Assembly: GCA_964553615.1 (NCBI GenBank) | Contig: CAZKMA010000009.1 | Location: 1 to 64,000 of the forward strand | Reading direction: 5' to 3' | DNA length: 64,000 nt | From: DATKUC01 sp964553615 | Lineage (GTDB): Bacteria; Spirochaetota; Spirochaetia; DSM-27196; DATKUC01 | Shown: piece after piece, positions 42,408 through 51,447 of the stretch | Layout: every line of letters begins with the position of its first letter | How positions within the stretch are numbered: the first letter of the stretch is position 1 | Notes under the pieces: generated by a model | Told to the model about the DNA's origin: nothing | The model's input: only the letters and a program-made list of their open reading frames with translations | Databases searched by the model: none | Position numbers and translations under genes: made by a program

Positions 42408-45407
42408 ATGCCAAAAAGCGATGTACAGGTCCATGCCACCGTCGAGCTCGAACTGAGCCCCGACGGATCAGAAGCACACGTTCTGATCTCTCGGTCCGAA
42501 GGCGGAGAGGCCTGGACGGTAACGCGTATCCTGTCTCTCCTGTCGAGCCGCAACATTACCGGCATAGTAACCCGGGACGAAATAGAACGGAAGCTCAAGC
42601 TCTTCGAAAACGGCAAGGAACCATCACTCAACATGACCGTCGCCAAAGGGACCCCTCCAACGGATCCGTCTCCTGAGCGGCCTGAGTGGACCGACCACGC
42701 GGTCCCTGAGCAGATGACCGATATTGCCCGGGACTTCGTGGCCTCTGAACCTCCGCCGGAGATAACGACCGAAGTCGTAGAGAAGATCAGACGAAAAAAG
42801 CGTGTTTTGAAAAAGTCGCACATCCCCTTCCTGCCTCCGAAAGAGGAAATCGTGGAGGTGGTGGAGCGACAGGTTCACAACGAACGGGTCTATCTCGATC
42901 CGACGGTCGAAGGCTACGGGTGGGTCGATGCGGAACAGAAGGTGGCCGACCTGTTCCCGGGAGATCCAGGAACACCCGGCAAAGACGTATTCGGGAAGGC
43001 AGTTCCTCCGGCAGCAATCCTGGACGCGGACTACCACACCGGCAGAAATCTCAACAGAAAGCGCAATGAGTTGTTCAGCGAAACTTCCGGGTTCCTGCGG
43101 TACGGGACCAACTGGGCGGACATCATTCCATTCCGCCTTCACCGCTGGGACCTCTATCTCTCGGACGACAGGGCAACATGCTTTCTCAATCTCGAACCGG
43201 GCAGTCTCGAGGCTCCCAGGCCGACTCCGGACGAAATATTCGACGCGGCCGAAAAGCTCTCCTATTCCCGTGAGGTACTGCTCGATCCGCAGGAGATAAT
43301 CGGCCTTATCGATAACACGATTATCCACGGCAACCCGGTGCGGGGCATTTCGCTTTCCCGGAGCCGGGACGGTCGCGCCGAAGTCACGGTCAGCGAGGAC
43401 CGGCTCACTGCAGTGCTCTCTGTTCGCAAGAGTCGCGGAAACGGCAAACCGCTCAAACTCCGGGATATCGGTGCAGCCATTACCGCTGCACGGTTAAAGT
43501 CCTTCGACCGTACGCGCGTCCAGAACGACGTTACCGCGTTTTACCGCGGGCCGGACGACGAACTTACCGGTTATATCCTTGCCGAGGGAAAGGCCCCGAC
43601 GAAAGGAAGAGACAGCGTCGTCGAAATTACCGGCCGTTTCTACGATCCGAAAAAAACGGAAGAGCTGAAGACACGGATCTCGGCCTCGGGGCGCAATGGT
43701 GCCATTTCCGGATCACTTGCCGCCGATTTTCCCCCGGATCTCATCGAGACCATGGCGCCGGTCCAGCCGGAACAGCGGGTCTTCAGTTACTCACAGCCCT
43801 TGACGGGCGAACCGGGCATCGACCTCTACGGACAGGCAATACCGGGAATTTCCGGAGACGAACCCCGATTCCGGCTCTTCGAAAACGTCACGCAAAAACA
43901 GAACGTCATCATTTCCGAAGTGGAAGGTGTCCTCGATGTGGGGAAGGCCGAGGACGGAACCTATCTGCTGCGGGTACGTCAGGATTCCGACGCACAGGTA
44001 GAGGTCCTGCTGACACCTGATCGCATGCTTGCCACTCTCTCCGTCACCGGCCGGTCGGGCATAGGACGGACCGCGAACGAAGAGATGATTCGCACGGCGC
44101 TTTCCGAAGCGGGCGTGCGCGTTGGAATAGACGAACCCGCGCTGAAGGAAGCAATCATGCAGGCGGTTACCGGGGAAGAGGTGGTGGATGCCGTCGTTGC
44201 GCGAGGTGAAATGCCGATACGCCCCGGACAGCGTGCTCTGCGCTATCTGGTCCCGGTTGCCAACAACGCCGGTGTAAGAATCCGGGAAGACGGACGCGCG
44301 GACTACAAGAACCAGGATCGCATTACACAGGTAAGCGCAGGCACCGATATTGCCGAGATTATTCCGCCGCAGGCAGAACCCCGGGATGGTTTCGATGTAA
44401 CCGGTAAGGTTATTCCCGTGGGCGAGTCGGCAAACTTCGACGCGGAGGTCGGCGCAAACGTGGCACAAACACTGCGGCCCGACGGCACCATCGTGTTTGT
44501 TGCCAAAGCGAACGGCGAGCTTGTCATTGACCGAAACATCATTTCCGTTCGTGCGGTTCATCTGATAAGGGGCGATGTAGGTCTCAAGACCGGCAATATC
44601 CGCTTTCACGGACCGGTTTCCGTTACGGGAAATGTGCGTTCAGGCTTTTTTGTCATGAGCGATGGGGAAATTCGCGTTGGCGAAGGAGTCGAAGCGGGGC
44701 TGCTCTCCTCAGGAGAAAACATCCTGATACGGCAGGGTATTCGCGGCGGCGGCAAAGCGGTGCTGCGCACCAAGAAGAACATACTTGCGGCCTTCTGTGA
44801 ACAGGCAACATTGCTTTCGGTAGGAGACATCGTAATTGACAGAAGCTGCATGCAAAGCCGCGTCAAATGCAATGGCAGACTCATTCTCACCGGAGAGAAA
44901 GGAAACCTGGTAGGAGGTCAGATACAGGCGCGCAACGGGGTTGAGGCGATGAACATCGGTTCGGATCGGAGTGCACACACCCAGATATCCTTTGGCCAAA
45001 ACTACCTCATATCCGACCATATCGAGGCCGAGAGCAAGGAGATCGAGAAGCTCAAGGCACGACTCGTGCAGGTAGACGGATATCTGAAGACCGCGGAGAC
45101 ACAAGCCCACCGGACAGACGGGCTCGGTCCGGACGCGGGGACCGGGAAGCCTCTATCGGCTCTGTACCAGGAAAAAACAAAGCTTTTGCGCTCCATTGAG
45201 AAACGAAATATGCGTATCTTTATGTTTCGGGAGAAGTTTGAAGAACACTTCGATTCCGCCGTCCGAGTCCGCGGAACGGTCTTTCCCGGGACGATTCTCG
45301 AGAGCCACGGACGAACCCTGGCAGTCTCGACTGCAAAGAAGAACGTTCAGTTCGTCTTTGACACAACGACCGGACGCATCGAAGAGCGGCCGTTGAATAA
45401 CTCCTGA
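42408..45407 (+). CDS. Giant FapA (DUF342) family protein with repeated N-terminal modules
   Basis: 999 residues, about twice the usual FapA. Four divergent copies of one module are seen at about 12-85, 247-315, 325-402 and 531-609, each beginning with a pattern like L-x-x-D-R-x-x-A-x-L-S-V; the last two end with AEGKAPTKG and ARGEMPIRPG. FapA-type GWVDAEQKVADLFPGDPGTPGKDVFGK (171-197) and FDVTGKVIPVG follow. The C-terminal third is a right-handed beta-solenoid (about 690-880), then a coiled coil (about 895-960). FapA proteins are cytoplasmic and polymer-associated. The ATG at 42408 is used; a TTG at 42396 is possible. Confidence 0.85.
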   Translation: MPKSDVQVHATVELELSPDGSEAHVLISRSEGGEAWTVTRILSLLSSRNITGIVTRDEIERKLKLFENGKEPSLNMTVAKGTPPTDPSPERPEWTDHAVPEQMTDIARDFVASEPPPEITTEVVEKIRRKKRVLKKSHIPFLPPKEEIVEVVERQVHNERVYLDPTVEGYGWVDAEQKVADLFPGDPGTPGKDVFGKAVPPAAILDADYHTGRNLNRKRNELFSETSGFLRYGTNWADIIPFRLHRWDLYLSDDRATCFLNLEPGSLEAPRPTPDEIFDAAEKLSYSREVLLDPQEIIGLIDNTIIHGNPVRGISLSRSRDGRAEVTVSEDRLTAVLSVRKSRGNGKPLKLRDIGAAITAARLKSFDRTRVQNDVTAFYRGPDDELTGYILAEGKAPTKGRDSVVEITGRFYDPKKTEELKTRISASGRNGAISGSLAADFPPDLIETMAPVQPEQRVFSYSQPLTGEPGIDLYGQAIPGISGDEPRFRLFENVTQKQNVIISEVEGVLDVGKAEDGTYLLRVRQDSDAQVEVLLTPDRMLATLSVTGRSGIGRTANEEMIRTALSEAGVRVGIDEPALKEAIMQAVTGEEVVDAVVARGEMPIRPGQRALRYLVPVANNAGVRIREDGRADYKNQDRITQVSAGTDIAEIIPPQAEPRDGFDVTGKVIPVGESANFDAEVGANVAQTLRPDGTIVFVAKANGELVIDRNIISVRAVHLIRGDVGLKTGNIRFHGPVSVTGNVRSGFFVMSDGEIRVGEGVEAGLLSSGENILIRQGIRGGGKAVLRTKKNILAAFCEQATLLSVGDIVIDRSCMQSRVKCNGRLILTGEKGNLVGGQIQARNGVEAMNIGSDRSAHTQISFGQNYLISDHIEAESKEIEKLKARLVQVDGYLKTAETQAHRTDGLGPDAGTGKPLSALYQEKTKLLRSIEKRNMRIFMFREKFEEHFDSAVRVRGTVFPGTILESHGRTLAVSTAKKNVQFVFDTTTGRIEERPLNNS

Positions 45408-45418
45408 CTGGAGGACGC

Positions 45419-46435
45419 ATGCTACTGTACTTGAAATACCCTACGTGGATATCGCCGCAGATCATACCAGGACTTCCATTCCGCTGGTACGGACTGATGT
45501 ACCTCATCGCTTTCGCGGTGACCTACCTCCTGTTCATGTATCAGGTCCGCAAACGAAAACTTGAACTGAACCCGGATGACGTAACAAGCTTCTTTTTCTG
45601 GATTATCATTGGCCTCCTCGTCGGGGGAAGACTCTTCTCCGGAATATTCTACGATCCGACTGGATTGTACCTGCACAAACCCTGGCTCATCTTCTGGCCG
45701 TTCGACTCAAACATGCACTTCACGGGATTTCAGGGCATGAGTTATCATGGCGGGCTGACCGGCGGAATTGTAGCGGCAATCATCTTCGCCCGGGTAAGGA
45801 AAATCGACCTGCTCGACTGGGGAGACATGCTCATCGCCGGCGTGCCGCTCGGGTACACGTTCGGACGCCTGGGAAATTTCATAAACGGTGAACTGTGGGG
45901 ACGTGTCACCACCGAACCGTGGGGAATGGTCTTTCCGAACGCTCAAAGATACCCGGCCAATGTGCCGTGGGTGGCAAAGGTGGCACACGAAACCGGTGTT
46001 CCGGTTCAGTTCTCGAATCAGCTCATCAACCTGCCCAGACACCCTTCCCAGCTCTATGAAGCATTCTTCGAAGGAATTGTCCTGTGGGCTATCCTCTGGT
46101 TCATCTTTCGAAAACGCAAGCCGTATCCCGGATTCCTCGTTGGGGCCTATGTGGTCGGATACGGGATCATTCGATTCATCATCGAATACTTCCGGCAGCC
46201 GGATCAGGGCATCGGTTACGTAGTCCGGCTCTCTTCGGCGCCGATTCCGCCGGAACTTCTTCGGACTCCCTTCGACTTCTCAATGGGTCAGGTGTTGAGT
46301 TTCTTCATGATCCTTGGCGGGGTCATTGCGCTCATTCTTCTCAAGCGGAGACACGACAACCGCCCCCAGGTCGCGGCGTTCGAAAAGGTTCCCCCCGGCC
46401 AGAGTCAGCAAAGAACAAAACGGCGCCGGAGATAG
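45419..46435 (+). CDS. lgt: Prolipoprotein diacylglyceryl transferase
   Basis: 338 residues, seven predicted helices. It moves diacylglycerol from phosphatidylglycerol to the lipobox cysteine of prolipoproteins, the first step of lipoprotein maturation in the inner membrane. The signature RLGNFINGELWG is at 150-161 and the H-x-G-G segment (MSYHGGL) has His110. It is longer than most Lgt proteins because of a basic C-terminal tail (after about 310). The ATG has GGAGG 8 bases upstream. It follows FapA by 11 bases. The many lipoboxes in this window would be its substrates. Confidence 0.95.
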   Translation: MLLYLKYPTWISPQIIPGLPFRWYGLMYLIAFAVTYLLFMYQVRKRKLELNPDDVTSFFFWIIIGLLVGGRLFSGIFYDPTGLYLHKPWLIFWPFDSNMHFTGFQGMSYHGGLTGGIVAAIIFARVRKIDLLDWGDMLIAGVPLGYTFGRLGNFINGELWGRVTTEPWGMVFPNAQRYPANVPWVAKVAHETGVPVQFSNQLINLPRHPSQLYEAFFEGIVLWAILWFIFRKRKPYPGFLVGAYVVGYGIIRFIIEYFRQPDQGIGYVVRLSSAPIPPELLRTPFDFSMGQVLSFFMILGGVIALILLKRRHDNRPQVAAFEKVPPGQSQQRTKRRRR

Positions 46436-46441
46436 ATCGGT

Positions 46442-47848
46442 TCAGACCGAGTACCGCGCCTTGCTCTTGCGAATACGCATCCGGGAGGCGCGAATCTCAT
46501 CGCCATATGCGGCGAATACACCCGACAACCGGTCGAGCAGGTTCCCGAAACCAAACTCCCTGCGTGCAATGAGAAAATTCTCTTCCACCATGCGCTTCCG
46601 TTCTTCCGGATGCGTAAGCACGTATTCCATTGCCTCGAGAACATGGTCTTCGATTACGAGGCGACCGTCTTCGTCGTACCGATCACGGATTTCTATGTTG
46701 TGCAGTCCGGTAACCGCTATGTCGGTCTTATAGACCAGGTAGGTGGTAATGACCACCGGCACGCGTGCCGCAAGAGCTTCGAGTAAAGCATTTCCGAACC
46801 CTTCCCAGATTGGAAGATAGGTTACGAGATCCGCGTTTGCCAGAACGTCGCGGTTGGTGTACATCTTCTGTTCGCCTGCATCGCCCGTCGTGATTCCCCG
46901 GACGGAGCCGACGCGATCCGCAATGAAATGGGCGTTGACCCCAAGCTCCGCGGCGAGCTGTTTTATCTCTTCGACGTAGTTCTCGTCCGGTTCATCTCCC
47001 TGGTAAAGCGAGATAATGTAGTGCAAACGGTCGCGGTACTTCGGATACCGGTCCGCAAAACGACCGACCAGACGCACCGAATCTTCAATGCGCTTTCTGC
47101 GAACTACACGCGTCGGCTGAACAATGAGAATGTCATCGCCGCGAAAGCCAAGATCCTTGCGAAAGGTCGAATTGTACTCGTCGAGTACGACCGGATCATC
47201 GAAATCCTCGCAGTTTGGTACAACGTGCGGCTGAACCCGCTTCAGCGAGCTCAGGATATGCGCCGCGTAGGAAGAGATGACAACATGCTCCAGGCCCAGA
47301 TCCACCGGGGGCATAATGCGTGTAAGGAGTGATTCGATATGTGAGTTGCTGAACCTGCTGCGTTCCCACCAGAAGTCGTGGTGATGGAAGATTGTGGCAA
47401 CCCGCTTCTCGGTTGCCAGGTGGTACAGACCAATGCCCCCGAGAAGGGTCATCGGCATTGCGTTCGTGTTCTCTCCAATCAGAACATCGATACCGTTGTC
47501 CTGGACGTATCGGTGGATCAGATCGCCCACCTCCTGCCCTGCTGCCATCATCTCCTCGACCAGTTCGTCCCGGGAGTTCTGATTGTCCCGCGGCGGAATA
47601 CGCGACAGGAAGGGAAAGAAGCGGCGTTCATAAAGAATCTGCTGCTCGGAACCGAAGCGGATCCCGGGAACGAGGAATTGCTGACTTGCGGGAACATTCT
47701 CCACCGGGCTTCGATAGTAACCGGCAATGGTGTGAACCTGGTGCCCCATCTGGTTCAGAGCGGCAATCCACTTGTTCACTTCGAGAGATACACCGTCCAC
47801 ATCGCCCAGTTTTCCGCTGACGAATCCAATACGAAAGTTGTCTGCCAT
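46442..47848 (-). CDS. Glycosyltransferase, GT4 family
   Basis: 468 residues, cytoplasmic, GT-B fold. The N-terminus FVSGKLGDVDGVSLEVNKWIAAL is a typical acceptor-domain start, and the C-terminal domain has VQPTRVVRRKRIEDSVRLV (phosphate site) and the EGFGNALLEALAARVPVVIT nucleotide-sugar motif. The ATG at 47848 is set by GAGGT 8-12 bases upstream. The acceptor is unknown; glucosylglycerol or mannosylglycerate synthesis, or glycolipid synthesis, are possible. It lies 60 bases after the DUF4914 gene and is co-oriented, so the two probably form one unit. Confidence 0.8.
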   Translation of the reverse strand: MADNFRIGFVSGKLGDVDGVSLEVNKWIAALNQMGHQVHTIAGYYRSPVENVPASQQFLVPGIRFGSEQQILYERRFFPFLSRIPPRDNQNSRDELVEEMMAAGQEVGDLIHRYVQDNGIDVLIGENTNAMPMTLLGGIGLYHLATEKRVATIFHHHDFWWERSRFSNSHIESLLTRIMPPVDLGLEHVVISSYAAHILSSLKRVQPHVVPNCEDFDDPVVLDEYNSTFRKDLGFRGDDILIVQPTRVVRRKRIEDSVRLVGRFADRYPKYRDRLHYIISLYQGDEPDENYVEEIKQLAAELGVNAHFIADRVGSVRGITTGDAGEQKMYTNRDVLANADLVTYLPIWEGFGNALLEALAARVPVVITTYLVYKTDIAVTGLHNIEIRDRYDEDGRLVIEDHVLEAMEYVLTHPEERKRMVEENFLIARREFGFGNLLDRLSGVFAAYGDEIRASRMRIRKSKARYSV

Positions 47849-47908
47849 GGTACGTACCTCATACACAAGATATGTCCATGGAGAAAGGGTTTCAACCGCG
47901 CGGAGTCG

Positions 47909-49795
47909 TTACCCGATCAACGCTTCCTCATAATCCTGAATCGAGCCGTTGTTCAGGCACACATCGATGATCCTGCGGCCGACCGGATGAAGTTCGTCGG
48001 TATAGAATTGCCTCAACTCGCGATGGAAAAAATTCCGCAGGATCTCGGCGCCGGCGTCATAGCCGTCATTACCCACCTCGAGCTGTTCATTCACTCGAAG
48101 CATTCCCTTCGGGATGGTCTGGCCATCCACCCGAAGCGAAGGAAGGGCATACCCGAGCAGCGCAAGACGGGATTCCATGAGCTGTCCCGGGCGAAACCGA
48201 ACACTCCCGCGACGGGCAATGTATTCGCGCGCAATCCACTCTGGTTTGAACCCCACTTTGAAGGCCCCGATGTACTGGTTGGGAATGAGCACAAACTTCG
48301 TGCTCGGCGTGGCGATAATCTGCTCGAGCAGGAGATTCGCCTGACGAACCATCTTCCCGGTTGCGAACGGCCAGTAGGAGCCGACCCCTTCGCTCACGAG
48401 TCCCTCGCCGGACACGATGCTCGGATTCGAATGACCGCGGGGAGCGACAAGTCGCCAGACCCAGCCGAGCGCAGGCGGCAGAATGTGCAGCATGCCAATG
48501 ATGCCGTAGTTCGGTTCCTCTCGCGTACACGGAGGCGTACGGACTCCAAAACTCCGCACGTCGACCTCGACCGGTCCGTCCAGGACGTTCGGTACGAAGT
48601 GGCGGGGCATGATTACTCGCGGATTCGGACATTTTTTCCCGGGTGCGTCCAGCGTGTGGTCCCAGATAAGCACGGTTGAACCGGGAACACCATCCAGGTT
48701 CAGGAAGATGAGCGGTTCCGGCGGTGATATGGTCAGCTTCTCGAGCTGCGGCTCGGTGCCGTATTCTGCAAGGTGGTCAACGCGCAGAAACCAGCCCGCC
48801 TCGGCGTCTTCGACTACCAGTTTTCTGCTGTTGCGCTGAAGCGCCGGCGGTGCCAGCGCCATATCGTCGGTAATCGGCTGCAGTTCACAGGTATCGTTCA
48901 TTTCAATGAAGAGCTTTTCATTCGTAACTGTGTTCTCACCGAGCAGGATGCGTCCGTCCGTCTCCCGGTGGATTGCCTGCGTCATTTCACTCTTTCCGCC
49001 GCCACTTGCCCCTTCGTGGAGAATGACAAACTCGTTATCGTAGGGAGTAATCAGCTTCACTGCCGCGCTGTGCAGGGTAACCCATCCCTCCTGCTCACCA
49101 AGAGTCAGAAGGATGCCGTATACGCCCTTCTTGGCACTCGGACCGGGATAGAGGTTGTAGGAAAAGAGCTCGTGCATACCGGCCAGACGATTGTGAATGA
49201 CCACCTGTTTTCCGTCAAAATGAGTGTGCCGGAACGGCGGGGCAACGTAGATGACCGCACGCGGCTCAAAACCGTCAGGAATATCGTCCCGGGGAATGAA
49301 CCCCTGGAGGTCCGCCATGGCCGCCACGAAAAATCCTGCATTTGCCGGAGCAACAATGAGCGTCGGATAGCCATGCGTCATATCTCCGGAAAGAAACGGC
49401 ATGACAATGAGGGGCTGCTCGGAAAGCCACTTGAAAGTTTCCGCGCGCACCGAGTCGAAGCCATCACCGAACCGTTCGGTATACCGGGTCTTGTCGGTCG
49501 GCAGATCATCAGCAATGACCATAGCTTCGGGATCGCGCCGACGCATGTACACCTCGGTGTAGTTCACTGCAAAGCCATTCTTGCATCGTGCAACGGTCGC
49601 CTCGACAACCCGCCCCTTTCCGGACACTTCGTAGGCCACCTCGCAGCCGCTGCTCTCGGGATCCATGCAGACAAGATTCAGGAGATGATTGCGGCTTTCC
49701 GGTACGATAACTTCAGTCTGCGAGATGATCCGCTCGAGGTCTCGAGGAAGCTTGCACTTGTCCAGCACTATGTTGCCCAATAGCGTGTCCTTCAT
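47909..49795 (-). CDS. DUF4914-like P-loop protein (PEPCK/HPr kinase-type fold suspected)
   Basis: 628 residues. The P-loop GASGGGKS lies at 262-269, preceded by ITPYDNEFVILHEG, which recalls the layout of PEP carboxykinase (GLSGTGKT) and HPr kinase. Acidic and basic segments follow (ILLGENTVTNEKLFIEMND and MPRHFVPNV). This is the order I associate with DUF4914, common in spirochaetes and clostridia, with no proven activity. The N-terminal 180 residues are beta-rich. No membrane segment. A GT4 gene follows, so a sugar or nucleotide phosphoryl step is a guess only. The ATG is set by GGAGAA. Confidence 0.8.
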   Translation of the reverse strand: MKDTLLGNIVLDKCKLPRDLERIISQTEVIVPESRNHLLNLVCMDPESSGCEVAYEVSGKGRVVEATVARCKNGFAVNYTEVYMRRRDPEAMVIADDLPTDKTRYTERFGDGFDSVRAETFKWLSEQPLIVMPFLSGDMTHGYPTLIVAPANAGFFVAAMADLQGFIPRDDIPDGFEPRAVIYVAPPFRHTHFDGKQVVIHNRLAGMHELFSYNLYPGPSAKKGVYGILLTLGEQEGWVTLHSAAVKLITPYDNEFVILHEGASGGGKSEMTQAIHRETDGRILLGENTVTNEKLFIEMNDTCELQPITDDMALAPPALQRNSRKLVVEDAEAGWFLRVDHLAEYGTEPQLEKLTISPPEPLIFLNLDGVPGSTVLIWDHTLDAPGKKCPNPRVIMPRHFVPNVLDGPVEVDVRSFGVRTPPCTREEPNYGIIGMLHILPPALGWVWRLVAPRGHSNPSIVSGEGLVSEGVGSYWPFATGKMVRQANLLLEQIIATPSTKFVLIPNQYIGAFKVGFKPEWIAREYIARRGSVRFRPGQLMESRLALLGYALPSLRVDGQTIPKGMLRVNEQLEVGNDGYDAGAEILRNFFHRELRQFYTDELHPVGRRIIDVCLNNGSIQDYEEALIG

Positions 49796-49929
49796 TTCCG
49801 GTTATTCTCCATGAATACTCTAAACGCCCACGCAATTCAACCCCGCCTGCGCCCGGTACTCGCGTCGTTGTCTGGAGACAAATCGAAATCTGTTGCCGAG
49901 CGGACGACCGGATCCACAGACAGGGAGAA

Positions 49930-50005
49930 GTACCATCAGGTACCGATTTCGAAAACCGTTGCCTTTGGCATCTTTTCCGTCTGCATTTCATACATCGAAG
50001 TGTAT
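49930..50005. promoter_or_regulatory. Two inverted repeats in the DUF4914 leader
   Basis: GTACC/GGTAC with a 4-base centre (49930-49943) and ATACA/TGTAT with a 6-base centre (49990-50005). Both lie in the leader of about 235 bases between the predicted promoter and the start, in the 49796-50137 gap, which holds no ORF I trust. Confidence 0.35.
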
Positions 50006-50015
50006 CTTTATGCAG

Positions 50016-50032
50016 GAAATTCCGGGAATTTC
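50016..50032. promoter_or_regulatory. 17-bp perfect palindrome at the DUF4914 promoter
   Basis: GAAATTCCGGGAATTTC (8-1-8). It starts 5 bases downstream of the -10 box and so covers the expected transcription start. It is the best operator candidate in the window; the binding protein is unknown. Confidence 0.6.
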
Positions 50033-50037
50033 GGCTG

Positions 50038-50067
50038 ATTATACGCGATATCTGAAAAAACATGCAA
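50038..50067 (-). promoter_or_regulatory. Predicted promoter of the DUF4914-GT4 operon
   Basis: On the minus strand TTGCAT (50067-50062), an 18-base spacer, and a perfect TATAAT (50043-50038). Confidence 0.6.
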
Positions 50068-50137
50068 CAGGTCGCCGGGACGAGGCCCGGGAGACGCACC
50101 TGGGAAGGCCCTTGAGGGAAGCCCCTGTGGGAGGCAC

Positions 50138-51088
50138 CTAGGGGCCCGCGGCACCCGCGAGGAGAGTCTTCGCCATAGTCTCCAGGTTGGAGAGCACGTC
50201 CGGGGCAAGGGGGTTGATGACCAGCATCCTGACGCCGAGCGCCTCGGCAATCCGTTTGGCGGTTGTCTCTGAAAACTCGGGTTCCACGAACACAGCACGT
50301 ACATGCGCTGCACGCGCGCGCCGGATAAGGTCCTGCATTTCACGGGGCCCCGGATTCTTGCCGTTTTGTTCAATGGCAAGTTCTTCTATTCCGTAGGTGT
50401 CGGTAAAATACCCAAATGCGGGGTGAAACACCAGAATGGAGGAGCCACGAAGCGGCGCAAGCATGACCTTGAGCCGGCCATCCAGTGCGTGCAGCCGCGC
50501 CACGAGTGCATTGTAGTTCGCCGTGAACGTATCCGCCATTCCGGGAACCTCCGAAACCAGTGCGTCCCGGATCGTCTTCATCTGGATAGCGAGCTCTCGC
50601 GGTCCGAGCCAGATGTGCGGATCGAACCCTTCGACCGCCGGTGAGTTTGCAGTCACGACCATGTGCTGTCTTCCGTCGGGCGAACGGAGTGTCACTCCCA
50701 CGCGCGTGTCAACAACCCGGAGATCGGGCACATTCGCCTCCACCCTGGGGAGAAATGCGTCTTCAAACGGCATGCCGATGCGGAAGTAAAGCCGGGCGTG
50801 CGCAACTTCGCTTATCTGCCGCGGAGTCGGCTCGTACGTGTGCGGTTCCCTTCCCGGCGGTACCATGACCCCGACCCGCACACCGGTGCCTCCGATCTGG
50901 CTTACAAGGTACTCCTGCGGAAGAATACTCACCATCACATTGAGCGGCTGCACCGTCCCACCGGGGCCGGAAGTGGTATCTCGCTTTCCTCCGGTTCGCT
51001 CGGCCGAACCGCCCGCGCAGGCAGCGCCCGCAACTGCAACAAACAGGATAATGCCCGCCGTTAATACTCGACCCTTCGCTCGAATCAC
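50138..51088 (-). CDS. znuA: Zinc/manganese ABC transporter solute-binding lipoprotein
   Basis: 316 residues, cluster A-I fold. The lipobox ends at Cys24 (VAGAAC). Metal ligands are His83 (REPHTYEP), His158 (DPHIWLGP), His222 (VFHPAFGYF) and probably Glu269 or Glu271 (VEPEFSE). There is no His-rich loop, so manganese or iron is as likely as zinc; Treponema TroA is the closest model I know. A GTG start at 51088 follows GGAGGGAA. It is divergent from the RHH regulator, permease and ATPase genes, 89 bases apart, which makes this gap the control region of the whole system. Confidence 0.93.
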   Translation of the reverse strand: MIRAKGRVLTAGIILFVAVAGAACAGGSAERTGGKRDTTSGPGGTVQPLNVMVSILPQEYLVSQIGGTGVRVGVMVPPGREPHTYEPTPRQISEVAHARLYFRIGMPFEDAFLPRVEANVPDLRVVDTRVGVTLRSPDGRQHMVVTANSPAVEGFDPHIWLGPRELAIQMKTIRDALVSEVPGMADTFTANYNALVARLHALDGRLKVMLAPLRGSSILVFHPAFGYFTDTYGIEELAIEQNGKNPGPREMQDLIRRARAAHVRAVFVEPEFSETTAKRIAEALGVRMLVINPLAPDVLSNLETMAKTLLAGAAGP

Positions 51089-51104
51089 TCTTCCCTCCAG
51101 AATC

Positions 51105-51133
51105 TTGCCACTTCGTATTACTCTGTATTACAT
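51105..51133 (+). promoter_or_regulatory. Predicted promoter of the RHH-znuC-znuB operon
   Basis: TTGCCA (51105-51110), a 17-base spacer and TTACAT (51128-51133), about 45 bases before the regulator ATG. The direct repeat below covers the spacer and the -10 box. Confidence 0.4.
51115..51131. promoter_or_regulatory. GTATTAC direct repeat, candidate RHH operator
   Basis: GTATTAC at 51115-51121 and again at 51125-51131, exactly 10 bases apart, that is one turn of the helix, in the 89-base divergent region. Ribbon-helix-helix dimers commonly bind tandem repeats with about this spacing. Confidence 0.5.
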
Positions 51134-51177
51134 TATGGGTACTAACGGAGCACCTCCTCCGTCAAGAGGGAATTTGT

Positions 51178-51447
51178 ATGGCAAAGAAAGATGAGGTAAT
51201 TACGTTCAAGGTAGATGATGCGCTTGCACGTGAACTCGCCGGAATCTCGAACCGATCGGAGTTCATCCGGGCGGCTATTCTGCGCGCCCTGGAAAACACG
51301 TGCCCGTTGTGCGGCGGAGTCGGTATTCTTACCCCGGACCAGAAACGGCATTGGGAAAGTTTCGCTGAACATCACAGCGTCCAGAAATGCAACGACTGCG
51401 AAGCGAATTATCTGGTCTGCGACGCCGGAAATGAAGGAGAAACCTGA
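51178..51447 (+). CDS. Ribbon-helix-helix regulator with a Cys/His metal-binding tail
   Basis: 89 residues. Residues 6-40 fit an RHH domain (VITFKVDDALARELAGISNRSEFIRAAI: a beta strand, then two helices, as in CopG/NikR). The C-terminal half has Cys42 and Cys45 (CPLC), His58, His65, His66, Cys71, Cys74 (CNDC) and Cys81, so it could hold one or two metal ions. It is neither NikR nor Fur/DtxR-like. Being the first gene of a Zn/Mn importer operon, with the importer ATPase start overlapping its stop (TGATG), it is most simply the importer's metal-sensing repressor. GAGGG lies 7 bases before the ATG. Confidence 0.8.
   Translation: MAKKDEVITFKVDDALARELAGISNRSEFIRAAILRALENTCPLCGGVGILTPDQKRHWESFAEHHSVQKCNDCEANYLVCDAGNEGET

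Noticed and set aside
47378..48679. 433-codon plus-strand ORF
   Set aside because: It spans the antisense of two recognised genes and their intergenic space.
50121..50145. GCCCCT/AGGGGC hairpin at the znuA stop as a terminator
   Set aside because: The stem spans the stop codon and no T-run follows in the direction of transcription.
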